A program made the position numbers and the translations under genes. The notes beneath the pieces are model-generated. The model saw nothing but the letters and a program-made list of their open reading frames with translations. It did no database searches and had not been told where the DNA came from. Of a DNA stretch of 14,364 nucleotides, positions 6,478 through 13,475 are shown piece by piece; positions within the stretch are counted from its first letter, which is position 1; every line of letters starts with the position of its first letter. Source of the DNA: Myxococcales bacterium UBA1203 (GTDB taxonomy: Bacteria; Myxococcota; Myxococcia; Myxococcales; UBA5297). Location of the stretch: assembly GCA_002309695.1 (NCBI GenBank), contig DBXV01000011.1:76444-90807 (forward strand). Reading direction: 5' to 3'.

Positions 6478-6810
6478 ATGGCACGCGTCACCGTCGAAGA
6501 CTGCATCCCTTTGGTTGATAACCGTTTCGCCCTCGTTCTTCTGGCGACCAAGCGCACGCGCCAGCTGATGGCCGGCGCTCATCCCGTGGTCGATAACGAG
6601 AAGAACAAGCCGCCCGTCATCTCGCTGCGTGAAATCGCGGCCGGCAAGGTGCGCTTCGATCGGAGCGTGCGGGATGCCCTGGAGGGCAAATTCGACGAGG
6701 CCCCCAGAGAGGTCATCTATCGGCCGATTTCCCAGACGGGTCCCAAGGCGGTCCTCAACGCGCCCGCCCCCCGTTCCGGAAATATGGGCGGAGGCAGCAG
6801 CGACAGCTGA
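6478..6810 (+). CDS. rpoZ: RNA polymerase omega subunit
   Basis: The product is 110 residues, a normal length for omega. The N-terminus MARVTVEDCIPLVDNRFALVLLATKRTRQL is the omega core, with the conserved arginine-rich helix, and ISLREIAAGKV at about 50-60 is the second conserved block. Omega binds the beta' subunit, aids core assembly and, in proteobacteria, forms part of a ppGpp site. The tail (about 85-110, rich in Pro, Gly and Ser) is variable in the family. AGAGAGG lies 7 nt before ATG 6478. It is not next to gmk or spoT in this window, unlike in enterobacteria. A strong terminator follows 85 bp after the stop. The 171-bp upstream gap holds the T8-G11 tract and only a weak -35-like TTGCTT (6399-6404). 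Confidence 0.93.
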   Translation: MARVTVEDCIPLVDNRFALVLLATKRTRQLMAGAHPVVDNEKNKPPVISLREIAAGKVRFDRSVRDALEGKFDEAPREVIYRPISQTGPKAVLNAPAPRSGNMGGGSSDS

Positions 6811-6887
6811 TGTGAGGAGAGCGGCGGTCCGACGACTGGCCGCTTCGCTTCCGGGCCCTTCCGAGTGGGCCAGCACAGACGAAGTTT

Positions 6888-8495
6888 TCAGGAAGGCGGC
6901 GGTTCAAATGACAGTGGACCGCCGCTTTTTTTGTCTCCGGGCATCGGGACAATGACCGCCTGAGGCGTGCGTTCCGCCTGGCGCGCGGCGTTTGAAGAGG
7001 CCTCTGCCGCCGCCGTCTGGTTCGGGGCTTTTTCGAGGCTGGAGGACAGGCTCCAGAGCGTCAGGAGGGTGACGGCCATCGCGGCGGCCCATGTCACGGC
7101 CATCGCAGTTCTGCTTCCGAGAGGCGGCCAGTGCGGGGAGATGGACTGGAACAGCTGTCTGAAAGTCGAAGCGCCGCGAAGAAGAGGGACGTGCAGGACG
7201 GGAAGAAGTCTGCCTTCCGCCTGCCGCGGGGGACGGAGCGTCCGCCTCGGCCCAGGCTGCCTCATCATTCGTCTGGCGCCGCTCTCTCCGGATGAGAGCG
7301 GCCTCCAGTCCGGGCGCTGACCCGGGACTGCCCGATTTTCCCACAGGTGAAGCGGCGTTTTTCGGCGGGCAGCCCGAGCCTGTGTTCGATGCGCCGCAGG
7401 CAGCGGACGTGCGCCGACAGTTTTGCAGCGTGAATCGCAGGGAAACGCCGCCTTTGCCTGACGCTCTTCTGAGCTGCCGATTGAGATTCCGGCGCTGTCC
7501 GCGCGCCTGGAAGCGGGCTGTTCGACGGAGGTGATTTCCCGGACCAGCCGGGCCCATGCCGCCGTCAGTTCCCTGGCCGAATGACGGCGGGTGAGCATCT
7601 GGTCCAGCCGTTCCGCGAGCTCTTCCGGAGTCTGAATCCTGTCGGCGGGCTCCCGTTCCAGGAGTTTCAGAACGACATTTTGCAAGTCCGGAGGAAACGC
7701 CGGGTCAAAGCGCGCGGGCGGGACGATGCGGCGCCGCAGAACAGCTTCCCGGATGCGTTCGTCCGTATCGGCCTCAAAGAGCGGGCGGGGCAGCCCCAGC
7801 GCGGTTTCGTAGAGGACGATGCCCAGAGAAAAGAGGTCGCTCCTCGTATCCACGGGCAGGCCGCAGATTTGTTCGGGCGACATGTAAATGGGCTTGCCGC
7901 GGATGGGCCCCGGCTCCGGCGGCTCGGCGGCGCTGCGGGCAATGCCCATGTCGATGAGGCGAACGGCTCCGCCCTGAGAAATCAGCAGGTTTTGAGGACT
8001 GATGTCCCGGTGGACCAGGCGCAGCAGGCGGCCGTCGGCCGAGCGGGCTTCATCCCAGAGATAGGCGAGCGCCAGGGCTGTCTGACGGGCCAGATGCGCC
8101 GCCAGCCAGGGAAGCGGAATCGGGAGCGCGGGAATGCTGCCGTTCCCCTGAGGCGAGGCCGCCGTCTTGCGAAACAGGCCGTCCATGAGGCGCCGCAGAG
8201 TGGTTCCCTGAATAAATTCCATCGTCAGGACCAGCTCGCCGTCCCGCTCCTGAAAATCGAAGACCTGAGGGAAGGCCGGATGCGCCAGACATGAGGACAG
8301 CGCAGCTTCGCGCCGAAACAGCCGCCGGGCTTCCGCGTCATCGGCCAGCTCGGGTTTGAGGCGCTTGAGCGCCGCCTCTTTGAGAAAGCCCGCGGGACCG
8401 GCCAGACGCGCGCCGTAGATTTCGGCCATGCCGCCGGCAGCCGCGCGCCCCGTGATTTCAAAGCGTCCCCAATGGCTCCCCGCACAGAAATCCAT
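6888..8495 (-). CDS. Membrane-anchored Ser/Thr protein kinase (PknB-like, no PEGA domain)
   Basis: The product is 535 residues. The kinase domain covers about 10-300, with a glycine loop of the form AAAGGMAEIY (18-27), Lys44 in AALKRLK and a likely helix-C Glu63. The catalytic loop is HRDISPQN (162-169; Asp164, Asn169). DMG at 182-184 replaces DFG, and the loop ends in SPE (206-208). The core residues are intact, so activity is expected. Between DMG and SPE there is no threonine and only Ser188 as a serine before the SPE motif, where a regulatory phosphosite would be expected. A basic, proline-rich linker (330-460) leads to one membrane helix (about 463-484) and a short outer tail. ATG 8495 has GGGGGAA about 8 nt upstream. 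It lies 226 bp downstream of a larger kinase on the same strand and is probably a diverged duplicate. The last 15 codons overlap the rpoZ terminator. Confidence 0.88.
   Translation of the reverse strand: MDFCAGSHWGRFEITGRAAAGGMAEIYGARLAGPAGFLKEAALKRLKPELADDAEARRLFRREAALSSCLAHPAFPQVFDFQERDGELVLTMEFIQGTTLRRLMDGLFRKTAASPQGNGSIPALPIPLPWLAAHLARQTALALAYLWDEARSADGRLLRLVHRDISPQNLLISQGGAVRLIDMGIARSAAEPPEPGPIRGKPIYMSPEQICGLPVDTRSDLFSLGIVLYETALGLPRPLFEADTDERIREAVLRRRIVPPARFDPAFPPDLQNVVLKLLEREPADRIQTPEELAERLDQMLTRRHSARELTAAWARLVREITSVEQPASRRADSAGISIGSSEERQAKAAFPCDSRCKTVGARPLPAAHRTQARAARRKTPLHLWENRAVPGQRPDWRPLSSGESGARRMMRQPGPRRTLRPPRQAEGRLLPVLHVPLLRGASTFRQLFQSISPHWPPLGSRTAMAVTWAAAMAVTLLTLWSLSSSLEKAPNQTAAAEASSNAARQAERTPQAVIVPMPGDKKSGGPLSFEPPPS
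6896..6932 (+). terminator. Strong intrinsic terminator of rpoZ
   Basis: GCGGCGGTTC (6896-6905) pairs with GGACCGCCGC (6916-6925), ten pairs including one G-U, with a 10-nt loop and a T7 tail at 6926-6932. It acts on plus-strand transcripts from rpoZ. The minus strand has no T run after the stem, so it is not bidirectional. The whole hairpin lies inside the 3' coding end of the convergent kinase gene. Confidence 0.9.
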
Positions 8496-8696
8496 CGTTT
8501 TTCCCCCTTTCTCCGTTTCTCCGCGCCGATGCCGATCTGCTGATGCCGTCTGGCGGCCGGCGCTGTTCTGGCCGCCGCTCCGGGCCTTAGGCTTTGGCCG
8601 CGGCGGCGGTCACAGGGAGAATTGGGGGATGCCCGCGCCTGAAAATGTCCGCAGAAAAACAGCGGCAGCGCGGCTGCATAAGGGGAAACAGGAAGG

Positions 8697-8719
8697 AGCG
8701 TCCGCCGGCGGGGGACGCT
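8697..8719 (-). terminator. Weak terminator-like hairpin after the PEGA kinase gene
   Basis: AGCGTCC (8697-8703) and GGACGCT (8713-8719) form seven perfect pairs around a 9-nt GC-rich loop, starting 3 bp beyond the kinase stop on the minus strand. The minus-strand tail reads CCTTCCTGTTTCCCC, pyrimidine-rich but with no T run. It may be a weak terminator or an mRNA 3' stabiliser. The rest of the gap (8496-8696) shows no convincing promoter for the downstream kinase. Confidence 0.4.
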
Positions 8720-8721
8720 GG

Positions 8722-11109
8722 CTAGTCGGAACTGCTGTCGGTCATGTCCACGACGACCTTCGTGAGGTCATTGGGAATGATGTCCACGACGACCGTCTTC
8801 TTCTTGTTCAGGTCCGCATTGATCAGCGTCAGGTTGTAGCGGCCCTCGTAGAGGCTGACCTTGGGCATGGGGGTCGTTCCCAGCTTCTTGTTGCGGAGCC
8901 AGACGTCCGCCCAGGGCTTGGCGATGACCAGGAGCTGCCCCTTCGCCATCTGCACCTCAAAGGAGAGCGACTGGCCGCTTTTCAGCGTGAACACCCGCGC
9001 GGTGGAGAAGCCTTCCTCAGGATTGCTGAGGACGATGCGGTGCCGCCCCACAGGCAGGGTGAAATCGCAGGGCGTCTTGCTGCACAGCTCGGTGGTGCCT
9101 TCCCAGACGCGGGAGACGGGAATGCTGTCCACGTGGACGCTTCCCACCGCAGGTGCGGCCGGATTCTTGGCGCCGCCGCTGCCCTCGGAGGAAGGCGTGC
9201 TCTCGGAGGTGGTCGAGGCGGGCGTCGTTTTGTGGGTGCTCGCCGTGGACGTCTGGGGCCGCTTTGTCTCGCCGCCGTCTCTGTCCCTGGGCGGCTTGGT
9301 CGGCGTCAGAGGAACGGCCTGGAGGCGCGTCAGCTGAAAGGCAAACTTCTGCTCAGCGTTGGCCCCCAGCAGGACCTCTTCGGTGCGCTCCTGAAATCCG
9401 GGCAGCGTCACGCGGATGGAGGCCTTCATGATTCGGGGAACCATCTGCGTCAGAGGCGTCGTTCCCGAGAGCATCAGTCCGTTGAAGTGGACGGTCGCGC
9501 CGGGGGGCGTTGTTTCGATGGTCAGCTTGATGAGCTGGTCGCCGTCATTCGGATTTTTCTTTTTGGTGTCGTCCGAAGGCGTGGCCGGCGCCGGCGTGCC
9601 CTCCGGCTTGTCGCCGGTCTGCGTGCCGACGGAGGGAATGGTCGGCGGCGGCGGCAGCGAGAACGGGTTGCTGGGCAGCAGGGCCATAAAATCGATGCCC
9701 GACGTCGTGTAGCCAATGAAGGCGCCCACCACGATGAAGATGCCCACCACGGTTCCCAGAAAGGCACCGATGAAGCGGTTTTTGCGGCGGCTCGTCTCGT
9801 TCGTCTCCGCGGGCGCGGGAGAGGGCTTGCTGCGTTCGCTCTTCCTCCTCTGGGGACTGGCCTGAAAATCAGAGGTGTTCCGGCGCCTTCCCGGCCGCGA
9901 TCTGGAACCGGACGTAGAACCCGAGCGGGAGGAGACGCTCGAAGTGGAGGACCGGGAGGAAATTTCGTCGGGGACTTCAGTGGGAATCAGCGACTGGGGC
10001 GCGTTGGGCGACAGCAGAGAGCGGGCTTCGCGCCGGTCGCGTCCGTCCGAGGAGAGAATCGCTCCCTTGGGCGCACTGGCGATGATGGACGCGCGCCGCC
10101 TCTGGATGCGCTGAGAGATGACGCTGCCGCCGGTGGAGAGGTCCCTCTCAAAAGGCAGCTCTTCGCGCGCCGCCTGGAGAGCCTCCTGCGCCAGACGGTC
10201 GGCGTAGAGCGACTTGAGGAAGTTGGACAGCAGGGCGCTGGAAGAGGGCTGGCGCGTGGACATCAGCCATTCTTCGAGAGCCAGCTGAAACTCCTGAAGG
10301 TCCTTGAAGCGGTCCTCCCGCTCCTTGGACAGCGCCTTCATCACGATGGCGTCCAGCTCGGGCGGAATGTTCGGATTGATGGTCGAGGGCGGCTTCACGT
10401 CGCATTCGGCCACAGCTGTCAGCGTCTGAATCTCGTTGCTGCGCTTGAAGAGCCTCTGAAACGTCAGCAGCTCGTAAAGGACGATGCCCAGAGCGAACTG
10501 GTCCGTGCGCTGGTCGATTTCCAGGCCGCTGGCCTGCTCAGGGCTCATGTAGGAGTACTTGCCCTTGAGCACGCCCGACTTCGTCTGCGTCGCCTGGTCC
10601 GCGGCCTTGGCGATGCCGAAGTCCACGACCTTCACGGCGCCTTCGAACGAAATCAGCAGGTTTTGCGGCGAGATGTCCCGGTGAATGATGTTCAGGGGAT
10701 TGCCGGCGGCGTCGGTCTTGTTGTGGGCGTAATAGAGCCCAGCGGCGGCATCGATGGCGATGCGGCAGGCCAGAGGAATCGGCAGCGTCATCCCGGCCTT
10801 TTCGCAGGAGCGCCAGATGCGGCGCGCATCCTCGCCGTGGATGTATTCCATGGCGATGAAGTAGCTGCCGCCCTCCTCACCCAAATCGTAAATCTGAACG
10901 ATGTTCGGGTGGTTGAGGCGCACAGCAACGCGCGCTTCGTGGAGGAACATCTCGACGAACTCTTCGCTCTCAGCCAGGTGGGGCAGGATACGTTTGAGCA
11001 CCAGGAGCTTCTCGAAGCCCTCGATGCCGGCCTGACGGGCCAAGAAAATCTCGGCCATACCGCCGGTCGCGATTTTCTTGATGAGCTCGTAGCGTCCAAA
11101 CGTTTCCAT
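8722..11109 (-). CDS. Receptor-like Ser/Thr protein kinase with three PEGA-like repeats
   Basis: The product is 795 residues. The kinase domain (about 7-285) has the loop IATGGMAEIF (13-22), Lys39, Glu58, HRDISPQN (143-150; Asp145), DFG (163-165) and SPE (189-191). Its activation segment carries Thr174, Thr176 and Ser178, as expected of an autophosphorylating RD kinase. A Ser/Thr/Arg-rich juxtamembrane segment (380-440) precedes one membrane helix (about 446-468). Outside the membrane lie a proline-rich linker and three PEGA-like beta units at about 526-595, 655-720 and 723-790 (IETTPPGATVHFNG is the clearest), separated by a Thr/Ser-rich stretch at 605-645. PEGA domains usually bind envelope surfaces, so this looks like a cell-surface sensor. 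The Shine-Dalgarno is weak (AGAGAA). The gene diverges from the HscA-type chaperone across a 380-bp gap. Confidence 0.93.
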   Translation of the reverse strand: METFGRYELIKKIATGGMAEIFLARQAGIEGFEKLLVLKRILPHLAESEEFVEMFLHEARVAVRLNHPNIVQIYDLGEEGGSYFIAMEYIHGEDARRIWRSCEKAGMTLPIPLACRIAIDAAAGLYYAHNKTDAAGNPLNIIHRDISPQNLLISFEGAVKVVDFGIAKAADQATQTKSGVLKGKYSYMSPEQASGLEIDQRTDQFALGIVLYELLTFQRLFKRSNEIQTLTAVAECDVKPPSTINPNIPPELDAIVMKALSKEREDRFKDLQEFQLALEEWLMSTRQPSSSALLSNFLKSLYADRLAQEALQAAREELPFERDLSTGGSVISQRIQRRRASIIASAPKGAILSSDGRDRREARSLLSPNAPQSLIPTEVPDEISSRSSTSSVSSRSGSTSGSRSRPGRRRNTSDFQASPQRRKSERSKPSPAPAETNETSRRKNRFIGAFLGTVVGIFIVVGAFIGYTTSGIDFMALLPSNPFSLPPPPTIPSVGTQTGDKPEGTPAPATPSDDTKKKNPNDGDQLIKLTIETTPPGATVHFNGLMLSGTTPLTQMVPRIMKASIRVTLPGFQERTEEVLLGANAEQKFAFQLTRLQAVPLTPTKPPRDRDGGETKRPQTSTASTHKTTPASTTSESTPSSEGSGGAKNPAAPAVGSVHVDSIPVSRVWEGTTELCSKTPCDFTLPVGRHRIVLSNPEEGFSTARVFTLKSGQSLSFEVQMAKGQLLVIAKPWADVWLRNKKLGTTPMPKVSLYEGRYNLTLINADLNKKKTVVVDIIPNDLTKVVVDMTDSSSD

Positions 11110-11234
11110 GGAGTTCTCTGGAATCCCTTTGTCGTGTGCCTTCCGGCGGCGCCGCAGCGAAGGAAAAGAGAGCGGCGCGGGTTGGGAAAACCCGGTGACT
11201 GAGGGGCTCCCGGCACAAAGCGCCCGCCCCTAGC

Positions 11235-11247
11235 GCCTGTTACAGGC
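11235..11247. promoter_or_regulatory. 13-nt perfect palindrome, possible operator
   Basis: GCCTGT-T-ACAGGC has perfect 6-bp arms around one base. It lies about 126 bp before the kinase start and about 78 bp before the -35 of the sigma-32-like promoter, in a divergent control region. It could be an operator for a dimeric regulator of either gene. It matches no site I recognise and may be chance. Confidence 0.35.
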
Positions 11248-11324
11248 AAACAACAAGGAAAAATCCGTGCTGGCCGGGGGGGGCCAGAGGGTGTTTCCCG
11301 AGGGGGGAGACGCTGCCGCCAAGG

Positions 11325-11350
11325 TTGAATTTCGTCCTCGAACTCCCCAT
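11325..11350 (+). promoter_or_regulatory. Sigma-32 (RpoH)-like heat-shock promoter for the HscA-type gene
   Basis: TTGAAT (11325-11330) is followed after 14 bases by CCCCAT (11345-11350). The known RpoH form is TTGAAA, 11-16 bases, CCCCAT plus an A/T-leaning end, so only one base of the twelve core positions differs. It lies upstream of a chaperone gene on the correct strand. Transcription would begin near 11357, giving a leader of about 130 nt. The overlapping sigma-70 reading (CATAGG as -10, spacing 17) is poorer. Confidence 0.6.
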
Positions 11351-11489
11351 AGGGCCGCCCCTTTCTCAAACCGGGCCCCATGGGCAGCCCCGCGATTCGG
11401 CGGACGTTCCCTCTTTTGCTGAGCGGATGAGCGTCCGGGCCAGCCGGCGGCGTCCTTCCGAAGAGGGCTCTGAAAGCATTTCCGCCAGC

Positions 11490-13475
11490 ATGAGCGCTCT
11501 TCTGCAAATCGAAGAATCCGGGAATGTCCCCGTCGCCGTCGGCATCGACCTAGGAACCACTCACAGCCTCGTAGCCACGAGGAAGGACGGGCGAGTTCAG
11601 TGCCTGCCTGTGGATGAGCGCGGCGGACGCCTGCTGGCCTCTGTGGTGCGTGCGGCGCCCGACGGGACGCTCAGGGTGGGGAAGATGCCCGACGGCAGTG
11701 ACCTCCCCGCTGATGCGATTCGCTCGGCCAAGCGCTTCATGGGCCGCAATCTCACCGATGTGTCCGAGGCCGATAAGGCCGCCGCCCGGCTGGCAGAGAC
11801 GGAAGGCAATGGCGTCCCCCGTTTTCTCGTGGGGGGCAGGAAGCTGACAGCTGTCGAGGCGAGCGCGGAGATTCTGCGGGCGCTGGCCCGCGCCGCCGAG
11901 AAGGACATGAACCGTTCCGTGCGGGACGCGGTCATCACTGTGCCGGCCTACTTCGACGACGCGCAGCGGCAGGCCACGCGGGATGCGGGGCGGCTCGCGG
12001 GCCTCAATGTTCTGCGCATCATCAATGAGCCCACGGCTGCGGCGATTGCCTACGGCCTCGACAAAAAGGTGAACGGGCGCTTCGCCGTCTATGACCTGGG
12101 CGGCGGCACATTTGATCTCTCGGTGCTCTCGCTCGACGACGGCGTCTTTCAGGTGCTTTCCACGCGGGGCGACACGCTTCTGGGCGGCGACGATTTTGAC
12201 CGGGCGCTTCTCTCGCTGGCTCTGGAAAAGACGCTGAAAACTGCCGCGCCCGACCTCTCCGCGCTGGACAAGGGGACGCTGCGTCACTGGCTGTCCGAGG
12301 CGCGGCGGGCCAAGGAGGAGCTGACGGCGGAGAGCGAGGCGCTGTTCGACTTCGGCGTGTCGGACGGACTGCCGGAGCTTCTTTCACCTCTGAACGGCGC
12401 CCGCGTTCTCGTGACCCGGAGCGAGCTGGAGGCATTTCCCGCTGTCGCTCAGCTGGTGAGCCGCACACTCCGCCTGACGAAGGCTGCCCTCAGGGACGCG
12501 CATCTCGAAGCGGGGGAGCTGGACGGCATCGTCATGGTGGGCGGCATGACGCGGATGCCCTTTGTGCGGCACGAGACGGCGAAGTTTTTTGGCCGCGAGC
12601 CTCTGGTTGATCTCGATCCTGACCAGGTGGTGGCGCTGGGCGCGGCCATTCAGGCGGAACAGCTTTCCGGCGCCTCGACGGGCGAGGACGTGCTGCTCCT
12701 CGACGTGAATCCGCTGTCGCTGGGCCTCGAGACGATGGGCGGCGTGGTCGAGAAGGTGATTCCCCGCAATTCGACCATTCCCGCCTCGGTGGCGCAGGTG
12801 TTCACCACGTTTAAGGACGGCCAGACGGCGCTCTCGATTCACGTCGTTCAGGGAGAGCGCGAGCTGGCGCGCGACTGCCGCTCTCTCGCGAAGTTTGAGC
12901 TGCGCGGCATTCCGCCCATGGCGGCGGGACTCGCGCGCGTGCAGGTCACGTTCGCGCTGGACGCGGACGGCCTGCTGAAAGTCTCGGCGGAGGAGCTCAC
13001 CACGGGCATCCGGCAGGAGGTTCAGGTGAAGCCCTCGCACGGCCTCTCGGACGAGGACATCGAGTCGATGCTCATGGACGCGATCGACAACGCCGAGGAA
13101 GACGTGGCGCGGCGGCTGGTGCTCGACGCGCGCATCGAGGCCGAGCGCATTGCCCACGAAGCGAAGAAGCGCCTCGAAGACCACGGGTTCCTGCTGGAAA
13201 GCGGCGAGCGCGGGAAAATCGAGAAGGCACTCGAACGTGTGGCCGCCGCCAATGAGACGGACGATTTCAAGGCGATTCTCTCGGCCAAAAACTGGCTCAT
13301 CGCCGTCTCCAACAAGCTGGCCGAACGCGTGATGACCTACGAAATCGAGCGCGCGGTGAAGGGAAAGAGCGCCGATGAGCTGGTCGATGACGGGGGCAAA
13401 GAGAGCATCGGCTTCAGGCACCTCCAGGAGCAGGAGGCCCGGCAGCGGCAGAAGCAGGACGCGGACGAGACATGA
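11490..13475 (+). CDS. hscA: HscA-type Hsp70 chaperone (Fe-S cluster biogenesis type)
   Basis: The product is 661 residues; E. coli HscA has 616. The N-terminus MSALLQIEESG then GIDLGTT (18-24) matches HscA (ALLQI before the first phosphate loop), not DnaK. Further HscA-like blocks are VPAYFDDAQRQ (151-161), DLGGGTFD (202-209), VGGMTRMP (350-357) and the linker VLLLDVNPLSL (401-411). After the linker, DFTTFKDGQTA-like and SIHVVQGERELARDCRSL segments follow. The helical lid is present (about 530-640), ending in a Gln/Arg/Asp-rich tail. By family knowledge HscA with HscB helps IscU transfer Fe-S clusters; no iscU, hscB or fdx is visible here. ATG 11490 is chosen over 11427 and TTG 11325 from this N-terminus; the TTG is inside the promoter. 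No Shine-Dalgarno precedes 11490. The stop overlaps the next start as ATGA. Confidence 0.85.
   Translation: MSALLQIEESGNVPVAVGIDLGTTHSLVATRKDGRVQCLPVDERGGRLLASVVRAAPDGTLRVGKMPDGSDLPADAIRSAKRFMGRNLTDVSEADKAAARLAETEGNGVPRFLVGGRKLTAVEASAEILRALARAAEKDMNRSVRDAVITVPAYFDDAQRQATRDAGRLAGLNVLRIINEPTAAAIAYGLDKKVNGRFAVYDLGGGTFDLSVLSLDDGVFQVLSTRGDTLLGGDDFDRALLSLALEKTLKTAAPDLSALDKGTLRHWLSEARRAKEELTAESEALFDFGVSDGLPELLSPLNGARVLVTRSELEAFPAVAQLVSRTLRLTKAALRDAHLEAGELDGIVMVGGMTRMPFVRHETAKFFGREPLVDLDPDQVVALGAAIQAEQLSGASTGEDVLLLDVNPLSLGLETMGGVVEKVIPRNSTIPASVAQVFTTFKDGQTALSIHVVQGERELARDCRSLAKFELRGIPPMAAGLARVQVTFALDADGLLKVSAEELTTGIRQEVQVKPSHGLSDEDIESMLMDAIDNAEEDVARRLVLDARIEAERIAHEAKKRLEDHGFLLESGERGKIEKALERVAAANETDDFKAILSAKNWLIAVSNKLAERVMTYEIERAVKGKSADELVDDGGKESIGFRHLQEQEARQRQKQDADET

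Larger units (their letters stand above)
11110..11489. other. 380-bp divergent intergenic region between the PEGA kinase and the Hsp70 gene
   Basis: No gene is supported here. It holds a hairpin CGGGTT/AACCCG at 11178-11194 (in the kinase mRNA leader), a 13-nt palindrome at 11235-11247, and a hairpin CTGGCC/GGCCAG with a G-filled loop at 11270-11287 (G8 run 11276-11283). A sigma-32-like promoter lies at 11325-11350. A structured chaperone leader follows, from about 11357 to 11489. No CIRCE (HrcA) repeat was found. No clear sigma-70 promoter was found for the kinase; TTGTTG/TTGTTT lies on the minus strand beside the palindrome without a good -10. Confidence 0.7.

Noticed and set aside
6854..6871. 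GGCCC/GGGCC hairpin between rpoZ and the kinase
   Set aside because: It has only five pairs and no T tract on either strand; the strong terminator 25 bp downstream explains rpoZ termination.
8428..11202. A 924-codon open frame on the plus strand opposite both kinases
   Set aside because: It runs antisense through two kinase genes with unmistakable catalytic motifs. Its translation is Arg/Gly/Ala/His-rich with no recognisable domain, typical of an antisense frame in high-GC DNA.
11270..11287. CTGGCC-G6-GGCCAG hairpin as a terminator
   Set aside because: No T run follows directly on either strand; the minus-strand TTTTT lies seven bases away, and no minus-strand gene in view ends here.
11325..11489. 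Longer N-terminus of the HscA-type protein starting at TTG 11325 or ATG 11427
   Set aside because: TTG 11325 is the -35 of a good heat-shock-like promoter, and HscA proteins begin with ALLQI close to the first phosphate loop, which fits ATG 11490.
11110..11489. CIRCE/HrcA operator before the Hsp70 gene
   Set aside because: No TTAGCACTC-N9-GAGTGCTAA or close relative is present on either strand of the region.
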